A stretch of DNA of 64,000 bases from Megalobrama amblycephala (lineage: Eukaryota > Chordata > Actinopteri > Cypriniformes > Xenocyprididae), in assembly GCF_018812025.1 (NCBI RefSeq), contig NC_063062.1, positions 35,612,228 through 35,676,227 on the forward strand, written 5' to 3'. Made by a program: the position numbers and the translations under genes. The first letter of the stretch is position 1. Each line of letters opens with the position of its first letter. The notes beneath the pieces were generated by a model that was given only the letters and a program-made list of their open reading frames with translations, was not told the origin of the DNA and ran no database searches. This document shows, piece after piece, positions 35,753 to 46,035 of the stretch.

Positions 35753-37728
35753 GATGCATACTCATTCAGTCGTATTCATTCATACTGTTACTACATACAA
35801 TATATGAACAAAATCTTATATTATGGTTTGAATGATTTTATATCGCTGTAACAGTATATATCACGACACATATACATAATGATATAATTATTGTTCTAGA
35901 AATTTAAGCTCAAAATGTTTAATAGGTTGCAAAATCATGCTTCTTTTCAATACTCTAATGGCTAAAATACTTTAAATATGAAAGGAACAGAATTTATATG
36001 TTGACACATTTCTACCACAGTATATATGGTCACAACACCCAGCTATCCAGGAGTAGAAAACCTATGTCCAAATCAACTTTATATATTGATCTTTAATAGA
36101 TGTCACAAGTTCCACACTACATGCAATATCTTAAAGTAAGCCACATACTAGCAGGAAAATGACCTTTGACTTCTGATGTCTTCTCTCTCATTCCCATATC
36201 TCTATTTGCCATCACAAATGGGGCTTATCATGCCAGGTGTGAGGGTCGGGTTGACCTATGAACTGAACTGCAGTGGCCTTGACATTGTTACATCATGTAT
36301 ATATCACATTCTCACAGCCATAAATCAGCAAGGCCCATAGACACCAATAGAGCGCCCACAGGAAAGCACAAGGTTATGTTTATAAAAGTGATTTCTGTGC
36401 AGTTAGCGCTTGCTAACTAGAGTTAATTCTACACCCTGTAAGTCTTTCATCTCAGCCACCCTAAAAATCTTTGATGAACTCAGTTGTCAACACCCAAATT
36501 TATAATTGCCTAATTAGTCCCCTTAAAAATTAGTCCTCTGTGATTATGTGATCTTTCTTTTCATGTTTACTGTAAACAACAGCTGCAGATTACTCAGAGG
36601 CGGAACAAATAAATCAGCACTCATGATGAGGCCTCAGCATAAGCCAAGACAAAGAGAATGAAGCTGCGAGTATTCGACATCCGTCTAGACATAATGTTGT
36701 TGAACAACACACCGATCTGGTTTCTTTTAACGTAGTACTGTTTATAACAGTGTAATACTGTACTCATAATAGTTTTCTATAAAAGTGTTGTAAGAAAATG
36801 TATGGTGCAGAAAATTTGACAATGGAACACACATATTATTGCACTTTACAAGCGGAGACAACAAGAGAATCAGTATCTGTATGGCCAAAGAAGCAGAAAA
36901 GGTCTGAAGACATAAACAATATAAAAAATTAAAAAAAAAATCACACACTAGCTGAAGAGCTACTGAATGCCTCTTTAAAACCATTACTGTTTTACACCAA
37001 CAGCCACTCAACAACAATAACAAAAATTGCCTCAAAAATATACTAACCAAAAGTGATTTTTTTTTTTTTTTACCAAGCAAGCAAAAACGATTCTGCATAG
37101 TTGGGCGAGTTTTCCCACTCAGTTTGAGGGGGTACATTTTTTCTATTTTAAAGACTTAAAGAGGTGTGAAAAGGTCCCTAGACATTCTGCGTGAGGTTAA
37201 ACAACAACCCAGACATCTTTTCCTCCTTTTAGTACCACCCTTCCACTTATTTCTCATCAGGAGGAACAATGTTCCAAGTAGTCTGCAAAGTGTCAGAACC
37301 GTAATTGGCCTGGGTATGCATTTAAAGGTTATGAACAGAATTAATAGGTGTGAGGTGCTCATTTTCAACCTTTTGCAGAGGCGACGTTCCCATTTATTTC
37401 ATCAAAGGCCATCCTCTTTACTTTCCAAGTATAGGTCAGACTACATTTATTGCCAACCATTTTAGCTGACAGGATTCATAGCACTGTCATTTGGCAATTC
37501 AATTTAGTTAATTACCACATTTCAAATGACACCAAAGGTCTATGTAACTAAGTACACTATGTAATGTTACTCTTTCTGACATCTGGATCATACTGACTTC
37601 ATATATTTTTCTTTATCATGAAAAGAATTGGGGGGAACATTGAGGTTTTTCTTCTGTGTGTTCATTACAAATGAACAGAGTCAATGATGAACACAGAATG
37701 GCACAACAAGCTGCTGCAGTGGCTTTCT
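35753..37728. other. Intergenic, no gene recognised
   Basis: AT-rich unique DNA. T run at 37056-37071. The short ORFs at 36742-37465 carry no domain. Confidence 0.45.
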
Positions 37729-37738
37729 ACTTGGGTAA

Positions 37739-38546
37739 GGTCTCATGACGAAAACGTACCCGTGGGCACGTTTTCCCGAGTCTCGATATACATACCAGTG
37801 AGTACATATCGCTGCAGTTTCGCTGCGAAATGTCCACTGAGTGGCGCTAAAAGCGTGTTCCTTTTTTTTTTTTTTTTGCCGGAGCAGATAATTGGGTGAA
37901 TGCGGTATGTTTTTATGACGTTGCTTTTTAGACGAATCGCCACGGTTCTCGATTTGACATTTGCGCTCCGTTTCATTTTAAAATAACGTCCCACCGACGC
38001 TACGCCTAAACCTACCCGATGGCGTTAACAAAAGCAAACGTGACGTAAGAAGCGTCCGCGATCGTGTACCGTTTTTCAGCCCGTTTAGATCTCTTTTTAT
38101 TTTATTTTATTTTTTTGCCCAAGTCAGTCGCCTTTCAAAGGATTCGTACCCAGGCAGGGGAGGTGAAGGAATCAACTCCTCATCGTAAGTCCAACTCCAT
38201 ATCGGCTGAGCTACCGAGCAAGCTTGGTCGCGGCCAAAAAGAGCGGAACGCGTAGAGCCGGAAAGTCCAAAGTACATTCGTTTACAAATCGGGCACTCCG
38301 GTAAGAAGCGTTTTGAAGTCGTGACATGATATTGCACGAGGAGACGTCAAAACGAGGCTTTACGAATCCATAATCTGACCCCGGCCGTCGTCGAAACCAT
38401 GTGTGAAAATGAGCCAAAGCGTTCATTGAAGTTTTACCGGCCTCTAGCATTCGTTTCTGTCAGAAACTGCGGCCAGACGTACACGCCGGTACGTAATTTT
38501 GTGTCTCGCAAAAACGTGCCCATAGGTACGTCTCTCCCATGAGACC
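37739..38546. mobile_element. 808-bp TIR element with a tRNA-like core and 10-bp target duplication
   Basis: The TIRs are about 42 bp, starting GGTCTCATG and sharing ACGTACC, TGGGCACGTTTT and GCGAG/CCGAG on both ends. Flanks ACTTGGGTAA (37729-37738) and AGGTTGGTAA (38547-38556) match at 7 of 10 positions, an aged duplication of about 10 bp. On the minus strand at 38139-38221 there is a tRNA-like stretch with an A-box TAGCTCAGCCG and a B-box-like GGTACGAATCC. No ORF. The target length resembles Mutator-like elements, but no transposase is present to confirm. Confidence 0.7.
38139..38221 (-). other. tRNA-like sequence (A box and B box) inside the 808-bp element
   Basis: Read on the minus strand: CTCGGTAGCTCAGCCG, then a long middle, then GGTACGAATCC, one mismatch from the pol III B-box consensus. 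The arms do not fold into a clean cloverleaf (no matching acceptor stem), so it is not scored as a tRNA gene. Confidence 0.5.
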
Positions 38547-38591
38547 AGGTTGGTAAATCCTTGCTGTCTATACTTAGCAAGACTAAAGCCC

Positions 38592-39586
38592 GGGTTACAC
38601 CACACGATTTTTGGCTGTCCCAGACGAAATATTGCCATCGAGAAACAATCGTGGCGATTTTTGTGATCGTGGCTCTTAATCAGTGGTCCTACGTCATAAG
38701 GCCAGAACACACCAAGCCGACGCCGATGAACTAGTGGAGATGAAAGCAGACTGCGGGGTTGGCTCACGTCGGCAGCGTCTGTGTCCAAAGTTACCCTGCC
38801 ACACCAAACCGACGCTAAACAGCCGATGGCCAAGCAGCACGTCAGTTCTGCGCCTGCGTGAGATGAAATGCCTTTCCGAAACAGCAGGTGGCAGTACCTG
38901 AGCAGCCAATCAGAATGTTCAGATGGCCTGACGGACCGACGAGCTCCAACGCCGATTCAACATTTCGAATCGGCCGAAAAAAGGCCGACGAGGACCAACT
39001 TCAGCCGACGGTGCGGAACACACTGAGAAAACTTAGTCGGCCGACGAAGAAAAACTGCCCGACGGTCGACCATCGGCTTGGTGTGTTCCTGCCTTTACAG
39101 TGAGAGAGGTTCAAAGATGGCCGTTTTCCCGGTCTTGTGACCAAAGATAGCCTACGATCATTTTCTGACAGTGTCAGAAATTCAGCATGATCAACGCACG
39201 GTGTGTTTGCTTCTATGACCTACGTCTACTGACCAGCCAATGAAAATGCGACATGAAATCAACGCAACATGGCGCTAAAACTTCAAACTGCTTTCCTCAA
39301 GCTCTTTTCCCTTCTTCTTTCGCCACTTTTTTTTTTTTTTTTTTAGTACACAAAAACTACAACTGCCAAAGCGTGATTCAACATGGTCTTTTTGTTTACC
39401 ACTAACACATGCTGATGACGTTTTATTCATCTATAGAAACTTGCATCGTAGACTACGAGTCATTAGGTGTCATCATCGTACAGTCTACATGCATGTCGTA
39501 CCCAAGTTTAATAGATCCATGTCGCACAGTGTGATAAAGTAATGATATTATAGGACTGCTAAAATCGTGCAGTGTATCCCGGGCTT
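38592..39586. mobile_element. TIR element interrupted by a second TIR element
   Basis: The outer ends are AAGCCCGGGTTACACCACAC (left) and, on the reverse strand, AAGCCCGGGATACACTGCAC, so TIRs of about 28 bp including CACGATTTT. The CGAT/ATCG-rich interior is inverted on each side (AATCGTGG.., CTACGATCATT..). An inner element occupies 38697-39100. hAT-like by its end form; no convincing 8-bp duplication seen. Confidence 0.7.
38697..39100. mobile_element. Inner MITE with AAGGCCAGAACACACC ends
   Basis: Left AAGGCCAGAACACACCAAGC and right (reverse strand) AAAGGCAGGAACACACCAAG are inverted. Inside, GCCGACG/CGTCGGC motifs recur many times. It sits inside the element at 38592-39586 and so is younger than it. 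Confidence 0.75.
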
Positions 39587-39739
39587 GAGAAGAGTGTCCT
39601 GCAAATGTTCTCCATTACCACAGGCCAAATCCAAACATGAAACGAAGAAACTAAGGGATGTGTTGAAACTATTTTCAGTAGTAATGATATTATGCCACAA
39701 ATAAAATCAATTGAGCCTAACTTGTATGAACACGGGAGA

Positions 39740-40362
39740 CTGTCCTTCAAAAAATTGACCCTATACGTCATTTTTCAAGCACCTTATTACGACCTATATT
39801 TACGTTTTGAAGTCATGCACCCTCTGGTGGGCATAAAAATAATGACAGTGTTGTGTTACATCTGCCGTCATGAAATGACATATGACTGTCATTACCAATC
39901 AAAATGCGTGTTCATTTAAATGCAGTGTGTGGACTTTTTACACCACTTCTCCTATTTCCATTTAGCAAAACAATTTTTTTTTATTAACGACTACACCCAC
40001 CCCACCCCTAAACCTAACCTTAGTGATTTATAGTGCATACACACTTTATGAGCACATGCGTTCCCTGGGATCGAACCCACAATCGAATGATCACATGATT
40101 GCATATTGTTATTGCAATGCTCTGCCAATTGAGCTACGCAAAACCTGAAAAATGACGCAGCTAAAAGGGAACAATGCATTAAAATGAAAGTGTCCTGTTG
40201 TCAAAAGGGGCACAATTTTAGCAAATGCTCCTATGAGTCGTATTTCATGAATTAAAATGAAAGTGTCCTGTTGTCGATGGGGCGCCACTTTAGTAAACGC
40301 TCCTATGAGTCGTATTTTAGGGAAGTGACAAACGACCTATATGGTCGTATTGGTTGGAGAAC
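39740..40362 (-). mobile_element. TIR element with tRNA-like core (copy 2), with internal tandem duplication
   Basis: Left TIR TGTCCTTCAAAAAATTGACC and right (reverse) TGTTCTCCAACCAATACGAC lie next to a GACCNTATANGTC palindrome on both sides. The tRNA-like core is on the minus strand (40061-40140: GTAGCTCAATTGGCAGAGC and GGGTTCGATCCCAG). About 75 bp, from ATTAAAATGAAAGTGTCCTG to ATGAGTCGTATTT, is duplicated in tandem (40178-40247 and 40253-40318). Flanks GTATGAACAC and GTTGGAACAC match at 8 of 10 positions. Confidence 0.75.
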
Positions 40363-40521
40363 ATGTTGGAACACAGGATATTCCTACTGGAAAGGTGAGA
40401 ATCTGTCATATCAACTGAGAATGTTGTTTTGATAAGTAAAGCAGCTTGTGGAAATGTGGAGAAAATCGGAACTAGGTTAGAGAGAATGGAGGTGGGCATA
40501 AGTGGGGTGTTGTACCTTAAA

Positions 40522-41090
40522 CCAGTGCTTCCCAACCCTGTCCCTGGAGGCATACCAACAGTGCACATTTTGTAATGGATGTCTCCCTTAGGCCTGGGAC
40601 ACACTAGACAATTTTCAAATCTTAACCAATTTTAAAACTGTGGGACACCACAGACATAATGACAGATTCAACCAATTTGTAGCATTATAATCCTCTGAAC
40701 GCATACACTAGATGATTCAGAAGGGCCGTGAGACCACACACTTGTTGATTATAGGAATGATTTAACAGGAATTCATGGGTATCATGTCAAAGGCAGCCCA
40801 ACCAAGAGCCGTGAATATCAAATGTGTTCACTCATAATGACACCACACAACTGAAGACAAAAAGTCGGTTGCGACAAGCCTCGAATCAGGCCACAGATCG
40901 TTGGGTGGTGTAAATCAGGCTCAAAATCGGCCTTAAAATCTTCAAGTGAGCGGCCAGTCTTATCTGACCCATCTATTTCTGGTTTCGGAGTCTCGAATGA
41001 ACTGATGAGTAGAATCAGGTCTGTATGATTAGGAAAAGTTTTAAATGTGTACTGTTGATGTGCCTGCAGGAGCAGGGTTGGGAAACACAT
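40522..41090. mobile_element. hAT-like MITE with 8-bp target duplication, split by another element
   Basis: Ends CCAGTGCTTCCCAACCCTG and (reverse) ATGTGTTTCCCAACCCTG. The flanks ACCTTAAA (40514-40521) and GCCTTAAA (41091-41098) differ at one position. The interior is broken between CTCCCTTA (40590) and TCTTATCTGACCC (40957 on) by a second element. Confidence 0.8.
40591..40955. mobile_element. Inner hAT-like element starting GGCCTGGGACACACTAGAC
   Basis: The left end has the form of a common fish hAT terminus. The right end (reverse GGCCGCTCACTTGAAGATTTT) is diverged. It interrupts 40522-41090 and is therefore the later insertion. No ORF with a domain. Confidence 0.6.
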
Positions 41091-41111
41091 GCCTTAAATT
41101 ATGCTGCTAAA

Positions 41112-41285
41112 AAGACCAGCAAAACCTGGGGTGTCCAATCCTGCTCCTCGAGGACCAATGCCATGTAGAGTTCGGCTACAATCCTAATTAAACACACCTG
41201 AACCAGCTAATCAAGGGCTTCAGTATTACTAGAAACTTCCAGGTGGAACTAAACTCTGCAGGAAGGCCCTTGCAAACGTGTTTTG
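41112..41285. mobile_element. Short dispersed repeat with inverted ends
   Basis: GGTGTCCAATCCTGCTCCTC ... ACACACCTGAACCAGCTAAT ... CTCTGCAGGAAGGCCC. The two sides are imperfectly inverted (GTAGAGTTCGGC versus AACTCTGCAGG). The form is familiar from cyprinid intergenic DNA; the class is uncertain. Confidence 0.55.
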
Positions 41286-42086
41286 GACACTTGTACTTGT
41301 CATGAGATGCTGGTGCCCCCATAGGCATCTGAACAAGCTTGAAAGGATTCCTTGATCAAGAAGTCTCAACCAGCTTGGTAGCTGATAAACCAGCTATCCC
41401 AGAACCAAAACAAGCAGGTTAGGTCTCTATTTGTGCTTCCTGAGCAGACCAGTTTGGCTTTGTGGATTGTTGAAACCTGAAGCAAGAACCTGGACAAGGA
41501 CTAAGTGGTAATCACACATATACACACGGACCAACCGAAAGTCCTCCCTCTCTTTTTCTTTCCCATTTTCAGTCTGCTCCTTCCCCCACAGCCCCAGATG
41601 AAAAACGATGTTTTTACAGGTGTCTTGCGATGCGGATGCTATCCCCACTCTGCTGGAATTCACATTCGTCGCTCCTCCTCCCTCTTACCCTCTCTCTCTC
41701 TAAGGTCTGTCTGCCAGACTATGAGTAGCTCAGCCAGTGCCCTGCTTTAAGTGGATGCTATGGAAGATATATCACCAAAATATTAGAGTAGGATGTTGGC
41801 TCAGGTACATGGGAGGTCAACTTTTACAGGAACCTTGTTGACTCGGTTGTTGTGTCTCCCTGTCTGCATCTCATGTACAAGCCCCAGATGGTCATGTACT
41901 GTAAGCCTCACAGAAACTCTCTGTGGAGAAGGCAATAAAAAAGCAACCAAGATGAATTGCAGTAACTCAATGTGCTCCCTACTGGACTGTGGTTTACAAT
42001 GTGCCTACTCACCTGCTAGTGTGCAAAAAGTAAGCCTTAAAGGGTAGAAAACAGTACTTGATTCACTCTTTTGGAAAGGGGTTAAT
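41286..42086. other. Intergenic, no gene recognised
   Basis: No gene or repeat recognised. Overlapping short ORFs at 41427-42047 have no domain. Confidence 0.4.
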
Positions 42087-42406
42087 GCAGACATCAGTGT
42101 TGTAGTACTCGAGACCGATCTTAAGACCAATTTTTGAAGGTCTTGTTCTTGTCTTGGTCTAAAAGGACTCAGGGTTTCATTTCAAGACCGGTTAAGACCA
42201 CGACTGCAGGGATATCACTAAATTGCCATTGCATTGTCTGATTTCTTTGTTAACATCATTAATTTGATTGGATGTAAAACTTCCTGCTTCAAATGCAATC
42301 AATAACTTATTTCTAATTTCATTTATTTTGTTACTGTTGTATTGTGTTTAAAGGGATTGTGTCAAAAATGTCACCAAAATTAATGCAAATGAAAAAAAAA
42401 AAAAGC

Positions 42407-42557
42407 TTTCCTGTAGCTCAGTGGTTAGAGCATGGCACAAGGTCATGGGTTTGATCCCAGGGATTGCACATACTCTGATACAAATGTATAGTATAATGCA
42501 ATGTAAGTTGCTTTGGATAAAAGCATCTGCCAAATGCATAAATGTAAATGCCCACAA
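42407..42557 (+). mobile_element. tRNA-derived SINE, nested in the hAT element
   Basis: A-box TAGCTCAGTGGTTAGAGC and B-box GGTTTGATCCC lie in tRNA-like spacing (42414-42460). They are followed by a tail containing GTAAGTTGCTTTGGATAAAA and GCATCTGCCAAATGCATAAA, a 3' part typical of teleost SINEs. An A run of about 13 precedes it. It is in the + orientation. Confidence 0.85.
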
Positions 42558-43014
42558 AGTTCAAGATATGACTGCAAAAAAGTACTTGTATAAGATCTTG
42601 ATATGTATATTATAACATATGATAAAATTAAGCAATATCACAAGAAAGGGGGCTATTTTCACAAATATGAGAACAATTGCAAACGTGATATAGATTTTTT
42701 TACAAATGTTCAAAAAGCTACATTTTATTTTTAAAACATTAATCTCAACATTATTTATGAATTTGTAATTGTACCAATTCAGATGCAACTTCTGTTCCAT
42801 CTCTGCAGTGTAAAGATGAATTTTGTTGTTAGTGATTTCATTTGCTCTATATAGTGTCTTATTATTCTCATTGTAATTATTGATTAAAAATAAGATATTT
42901 CTCAGGCAGTAAATGTGGATCTTTCAGATAAATTTGAGGAGTGCTAGTCTGGTCTTGATCTCAACTCGGTCTCGCCTTGCCTTGGTCTTATCTTGGTCTC
43001 AACCAAACCCCCAA

Positions 43015-43038
43015 CCCCCCCCCCCCCCCCCCCCCCCC
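43015..43038 (+). repeat. Poly(C) run, about 24 bp
   Basis: Uninterrupted C run within the hAT element; preceded by further C-rich sequence. Its exact length is likely to vary and may be affected by sequencing. Confidence 0.95.
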
Positions 43039-43130
43039 AGTCTTTGTCTTGTCTTGGTCTCGAAACACACTGGTCTTCATCTCGACTTGGTCTCAGTTTA
43101 TGTGGTCTTGAATACAACACTAGCAGACAT

Positions 43131-44257
43131 CCTAGAGCTTCCTCCGCAGTTCACCCAGACTATTTATGTAAAAACTATTTATTCAGACGTCATCGTAGGT
43201 ATGATGTCACAACCTTGTCATCGAGTGATTGGCCACATCGCTATATAGATATCAGCTATTCAGGTCAACAACTTTGGAGGTTATCTAATCATGATAGAGC
43301 ATAAGCTATGTTCACACAACAATGATCGTCTCTCCTGTTTGGGACTATTCTAGAGTCGACCAATTTTCTAGAGTCCCAAATTTTTAGTTACACCTACAGC
43401 ATTAGTAAACATGGTTGTCAGTCCTAAACATCGAAAACATAATAGAAGTCTTAAGGATACAGCAACAAAACAGCCTGGGTTGCATTTCCAAAAAGCTTCA
43501 TAAGTCTAAGTAGATTGTAGAAACCACTGACACAGATGGTCAGGGCTGGTTAGTTTAGGTTGTTAAAATACTGTTTTAGTACATTTTTAATATCAAAACA
43601 AATAAAATTAAAATCGCATATTATAGATAAACTGAATGAAACGTTGACTATCATTATAAGTGGACTTCAGGGAAGAAATCCAATACTATGGATGTGTATA
43701 ATATAAACCCTTTAATATAGCTGCAGGAATAACTGAAAAACAGCATGACTGAGAGTCTGTTGGCCAACATGAGGAGACAAGACAAGCAAGGAATGAAGAA
43801 AAGGAAGAGGGAGAAAGAGAGAGCGAGTTGGAAATGAAGAAAAAAAAAAACGGAAGGAAGAGAAGTTAAGACAGCTGTTCAGCTGTTTACTCCTCAGATG
43901 AAGCCCACAGAGGAGCGGCAGGCAGGAAAGGTGGGAGGTTGGTTGCCAGGATGGAATCATCATAGAACGTGTTTTATGACTTTCACATACAAAGTGCTAC
44001 ACAGACCAGACAGGAGCGAGGGTCAATAGCAACAGTGCCCAGTACATCAGACTGGTAAACAGAAACAGAGAGTCCTCCAAGCGGCACAGCAGGTCTTCTC
44101 ATTATAGCACTATCTGTCAACAGCATAAGAGTATGTCTATTTCAAGCCAGTTTTCATAACATGCCAAATAAAAAGTGACTAATGAGCTCATGCTGTAGTC
44201 ACAACTTTAACTAAATTAACCAGCCTGCAAATAAGCCATTCAATCTTATATAACTAG
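43131..44257. other. Intergenic, no gene recognised
   Basis: No gene seen. Purine-rich stretch at 43770-43870 (GA/AAG). Confidence 0.4.
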
Positions 44258-44330
44258 GGCTGTCAATCGAATTAATTACATTTTAAGATGATTAATTAAT
44301 TGAATTATGTGCGATTAGACAAACACATAT
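44258..44330 (+). mobile_element. Solo terminus of a hAT-like element (GGGCTGTCAATCG end)
   Basis: GGGCTGTCAATCGAATTAAT followed by ATTAATTAATTG resembles the left end of a widespread fish DNA transposon. No opposite end is found. Confidence 0.45.
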
Positions 44331-44861
44331 CAATATTTTCTGAGAAAACCCCCAAATGGAGATAATTCAAATACATTACATCATTCTGGCAGACGAATCT
44401 CTCAACCTTTTTGACTTCAAGGCCCCACATTTTTCATGAAAATATTCAAAGCACCACCTCTCCCTCTTCTTTGATGATAATGATGACTTTGAGCATTTAA
44501 TTTAAACACGCAATGCAGCCACCCATATAATTTGAGATTTAATTTATGGCTCTTAAAGAAAAAGAATAGTAACCTACAATAAAGATTACTATATATGTCA
44601 CTGATCTTTCTGACGTTATATTGAAACAAATAAACAGCTTTGTATACATTTGACAATTTGTTTTGGTTTATGCTCAATGGGAGAAAAAGAAATAAAATGC
44701 AGGAGAGTAAAACAACAAGGACCGTGTGTAGCTCTCCGTGGGAGTGGGTAGGTGTGGAATGAAATTCGCTGTCAGAAAATCAGCATGCACAGACGGGTCA
44801 GAGAAAACTTTCAGTTGACATTTTGTAGATCATGATTTATAGCAATTTTAAGAATTTTAAA

Positions 44862-46035
44862 GGGTTAGTTCTCCCAAAAACGAAAAGTATCCCATGATTT
44901 ACTCACCCTCAAGCCATCCTAGGTATATATGACTATCTTCTTTCAGACGAACACAATCAGAGATATATTTAAAAATATCCTGGCTCTTTCAAGTAGTGAA
45001 CGGGGGGCTTGATTTTGAAACCCAAAAAAATGCATCCATCCATCATAATTCATATGGCTCCAGGGGGTTAATAAAGGCCTTCTGAAGCAAAGCGAAGGGT
45101 TTTTGTAAGAAAAATTTCCATATTTACAACTGGCGTGACGTAGGATGTAGGAAACATGTTCTCCAACCAATACGACCATATAGGTCGTTTGTAACTTCCC
45201 TGAAATACGACCCATAGGAGCGTTTGCTAATCGACAACAGGACACTTTCATTTTAATGCATTGTTCCCTTTTATCTGCATCATATTTCGGGTTTCGCGAA
45301 TCTCAACTGGTAGAGCATAATAACAATATGCAATCATGTGATCATGCGAGCGTGGGTTCGATCCCAGGGAACACATGTGCTCATAAAGTGTAAATGCACT
45401 ATAAATCACTAAGGGTAGGTTTAGGGATGGGGTAGGTGTAGTCATTAATAGAAATTAGTTTTGGTAAATGGAAATAGGACAAATGGTGTAAAACATTGCA
45501 TTTAAATGAACACGCATTTTGATTGGTAATGACAGTCATACGTCATTTCATGACGACAGACGTAACGCGACAATGTCATTATTTTTACGCCCACTAGAGG
45601 GCGCATGACTTCAAAACGTAAATATAGGTCGTAATATGGTGCTTAAAAAACGACCTATAGGGTCGTTTTGTCCGCGTTCATCATTACGTCATGCTTCGGA
45701 TCAGGTGTTACTCTTCCACTGCAAATCGATGCGTACAGCCGTCTGCCGCAAGCTAGTTATTATAGTTAATAAAGTTTTCAATATGGATATTTTTCTTACA
45801 AAAACCAATTGCTTCCCCTTTAGAAGGCCTTTATTAACTCCCTGGAGCCGTATGGATTATTTTTATGATGCATGGATGCATTTTTTTGGGCTCCCCCCAT
45901 TCACCACTAAATCTTGGAAGAGCCAGGATTGTGCTTGTCTAAAAAAAGATGATAGTCATATTCACCTAGGATGGCATGAAGGTGAGTAAATCATGGGATA
46001 ATTTTCATTTTGGAAGGGGACTATCCCTTTGAAAT
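44862..46035. mobile_element. Foldback MITE (family D type), split at its centre by tRNA-like element copy 3
   Basis: Ends AAAGGGTTAGTTCTCCCA and GGGGACTATCCCTTTGAA. Arms pair across the insertion: CCATGATTTACTCACC / GGTGAGTAAATCATGG, GGCCTTCTGAAG / AGAAGGCCTTTATTAA, and ATGCATCCATCCATCATAA / TTTATGATGCATGGATGCAT. The insertion at 45171-45667 lies at the apex. Confidence 0.85.
45171..45667 (+). mobile_element. TIR element with tRNA-like core (copy 3), at the apex of a foldback MITE
   Basis: The left end has ACGACCATATAGGTCGTTTG and the right (reverse) ACGACCCTATAGGTCGTTTT. Each is itself a near-palindrome and together they form TIRs. The tRNA-like module is on the + strand at 45298-45371, with CTCAACTGGTAGAGC and GGGTTCGATCCCAG. 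Interior landmarks shared with copies 1 and 2 include GACACTTTCATTTTAATGCA, TTTAAATGAACACGC and ATTGGTAATGACAGTCATA. No ORF with a domain. Confidence 0.8.

Larger units (their letters stand above)
42095..43122. mobile_element. hAT-type non-autonomous element with perfect 8-bp target duplication
   Basis: GCAGACAT at 42087-42094 is repeated exactly at 43123-43130. Ends are CAGTGTTGTAGTACTCGAGACC and (reverse) TAGTGTTGTATTCAAGACC. Degenerate GGTCTTG / TTGGTCTC phrases are reiterated near both ends. A C run (43015-43038) and a SINE (42407-42557) lie inside. No transposase. Confidence 0.92.

Noticed and set aside
43015..43038. Poly(C) run as a sequencing gap or vector artefact
   Set aside because: Flanks are continuous with the hAT element and the target duplication on both sides is intact, though exact run length is uncertain.
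22441..45371. True tRNA genes at 22441-22525, 40061-40140, 45298-45371, 38139-38221 and 42414-42460
   Set aside because: A- and B-box-like motifs and D- and T-arms are present, but acceptor stems do not pair and the anticodon/variable regions are too long. All sit inside repeats.
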